DNA of 64,000 bases from Demequina zhanjiangensis. GTDB lineage: Bacteria > Actinomycetota > Actinomycetes > Actinomycetales > Demequinaceae. The translations under genes were made by a program, and so were the position numbers. The stretch is taken from positions 62,001 through 126,000 of the forward strand of contig NZ_JAUHPV010000007.1 in the NCBI RefSeq assembly GCF_030418315.1. The letters run 5' to 3'. The first letter of the stretch is position 1; each line of letters begins with the position of its first letter. Positions 63,314 through 64,000 of this stretch are shown here, one piece after another. The notes below the pieces were generated by a model, which made no database searches, was not told the DNA's origin, and worked only from the letters and a program-made list of their open reading frames with translations.

Positions 63314-64000
63314 TCAGTCGGTGACGCCCGCCCGCGTCGCCTTCGGCTCGTCTGCGACGACCACCGGGCCGTCGGGAAGCGGCGGCTCCTCCTCGATCAG
63401 CCCTTCGAGCACGTCGCCGCGGGCCTCGCGCGGCTGGCCGTGCGTGAAGTGGCTCGCCCGCTCCTCGGCCTCCGCACTGCCGGTGAACAGGCCCGAGTCG
63501 CCGGCCTGCTCGGACTTCTTGGCGCGTCGGCCGGGCGCGGCCTGCTCGGACACGAGCACGCGCTGTGCAGGCGCCGCCTCGGGCAGCACCGACTGGATCC
63601 ACAGCACCATCGCCTCGCGCACGAAGCAGCGCAGGTCGTACAGCGTCGGCGCGTCCTTCGCGGTCACGAGGATGCGCACCCGCACATACCCGGCCGTCGC
63701 CTCGGTGACCTGCAGCACGTGGGCCCTGCCGTCGTACAGCGGGGTCTGCGTGAGGACCTCCTCCAGGTGCTCGCGCATCTTCTGCGGCGACACCCGCCAG
63801 TCGAGGTCGAACTCGACCGAGCCCAGCAGCTCCGAACCCTGCCGCGTCCAGTTCTGGTACGGCGTCGTCGTGAAGTAGGTGCAGGGGAGCACCAGGCGGC
63901 GGTCGTCCCACAGGTCCAGCACCACGTAGCTGAGCGTGATCTCGCCCACGCGACCCCACTCGCCCTCGGCGACGATCACGTCGTCCACCCGGAGCGCATC
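63314..64000 (-). CDS. MscS-family mechanosensitive channel, C-terminal part (partial)
   Basis: It enters from the right edge; 228 codons are in the window. The first codons read ALRVDDVIVAEGEWGRVGEI, the beta domain that follows the pore helix TM3 of MscS. The C-terminal alpha/beta region (TTTPYQNWTRQGSELLGSV, YVRVRILVTAKDAPTLYDLR) fits the same family. The last 70 or so residues are charged and disordered. The transmembrane part lies beyond the window. Confidence 0.88.
   Translation of the reverse strand, partial: DALRVDDVIVAEGEWGRVGEITLSYVVLDLWDDRRLVLPCTYFTTTPYQNWTRQGSELLGSVEFDLDWRVSPQKMREHLEEVLTQTPLYDGRAHVLQVTEATAGYVRVRILVTAKDAPTLYDLRCFVREAMVLWIQSVLPEAAPAQRVLVSEQAAPGRRAKKSEQAGDSGLFTGSAEAEERASHFTHGQPREARGDVLEGLIEEEPPLPDGPVVVADEPKATRAGVTD

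Overview
The window is a high-GC actinobacterial chromosome segment. Supporting this are a dcw cluster with sepF, yggT and divIVA but no ftsA, many GTG and TTG starts, overlapping ATGA/GTGA gene junctions, a PriA-type hisA, and many apparently leaderless genes (TANNNT, 6-7 bases, then the start codon). Gene content and order fit the Micrococcales (a Demequina- or Cellulomonas-like organism). The genus is a guess.

Layout. 1-11.9 kb: peptidoglycan precursor and division cluster (murF end, mraY, murD, ftsW, murG, murC, ftsQ, ftsZ, pgeF, sepF, yggT, a long divIVA). 12-15.4 kb: a TraR/DksA-like protein, lspA, an RluD-type pseudouridine synthase, a GNAT protein and a reverse-strand hydrolase. 15.5-23.5 kb: divergent hrpA and dnaE. 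23.5-34.4 kb: a histidine cluster (hisD, hisC, hisB, hisH, hisA) interrupted by mntH with a DtxR/MntR-like operator, unknown membrane and secreted proteins, a CAP-domain protein and an SseB protein. Tandem repeats with periods of 41 and 30 bases flank hisD. 34.4-37.8 kb, reverse strand: a DUF1844 gene followed by two paralogous modules, each a membrane coiled-coil protein plus a secreted trypsin-like lipoprotein. 37.8-40.2 kb: infC (ATC start, attenuator-like leader), rpmI, rplT and an rRNA methyltransferase. 40.3-45.7 kb: three membrane diguanylate cyclases, two sharing an identically placed 17-bp upstream box. 45.8-49.7 kb: pheS and pheT behind a putative leader peptide and hairpin.

49.7-60 kb is an accessory region of lower GC with gene debris. 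It holds two displaced pheT 3' ends, two dead serine recombinases, a duplicated Dabb-family gene, an orphan HsdR-N protein, an AbiTii-like protein divergent from a coiled-coil membrane protein, and a three-gene operon. I read that operon as a HicA-like toxin, an HTH antitoxin with a long C-terminal extension, and a SecB-like chaperone, i.e. a toxin-antitoxin-chaperone (TAC) module. I infer that the 3' end of pheT is a repeatedly used integration site.

60-64 kb returns to chromosomal genes: a lipoprotein, an NmrA-like protein, a HAD-like protein and a truncated MscS channel.

The most promising candidates for undescribed systems are the TAC module (57.4-58.9 kb), the duplicated coiled-coil/protease modules (34.4-37.4 kb) and the shared promoter architecture of the two cyclase genes.
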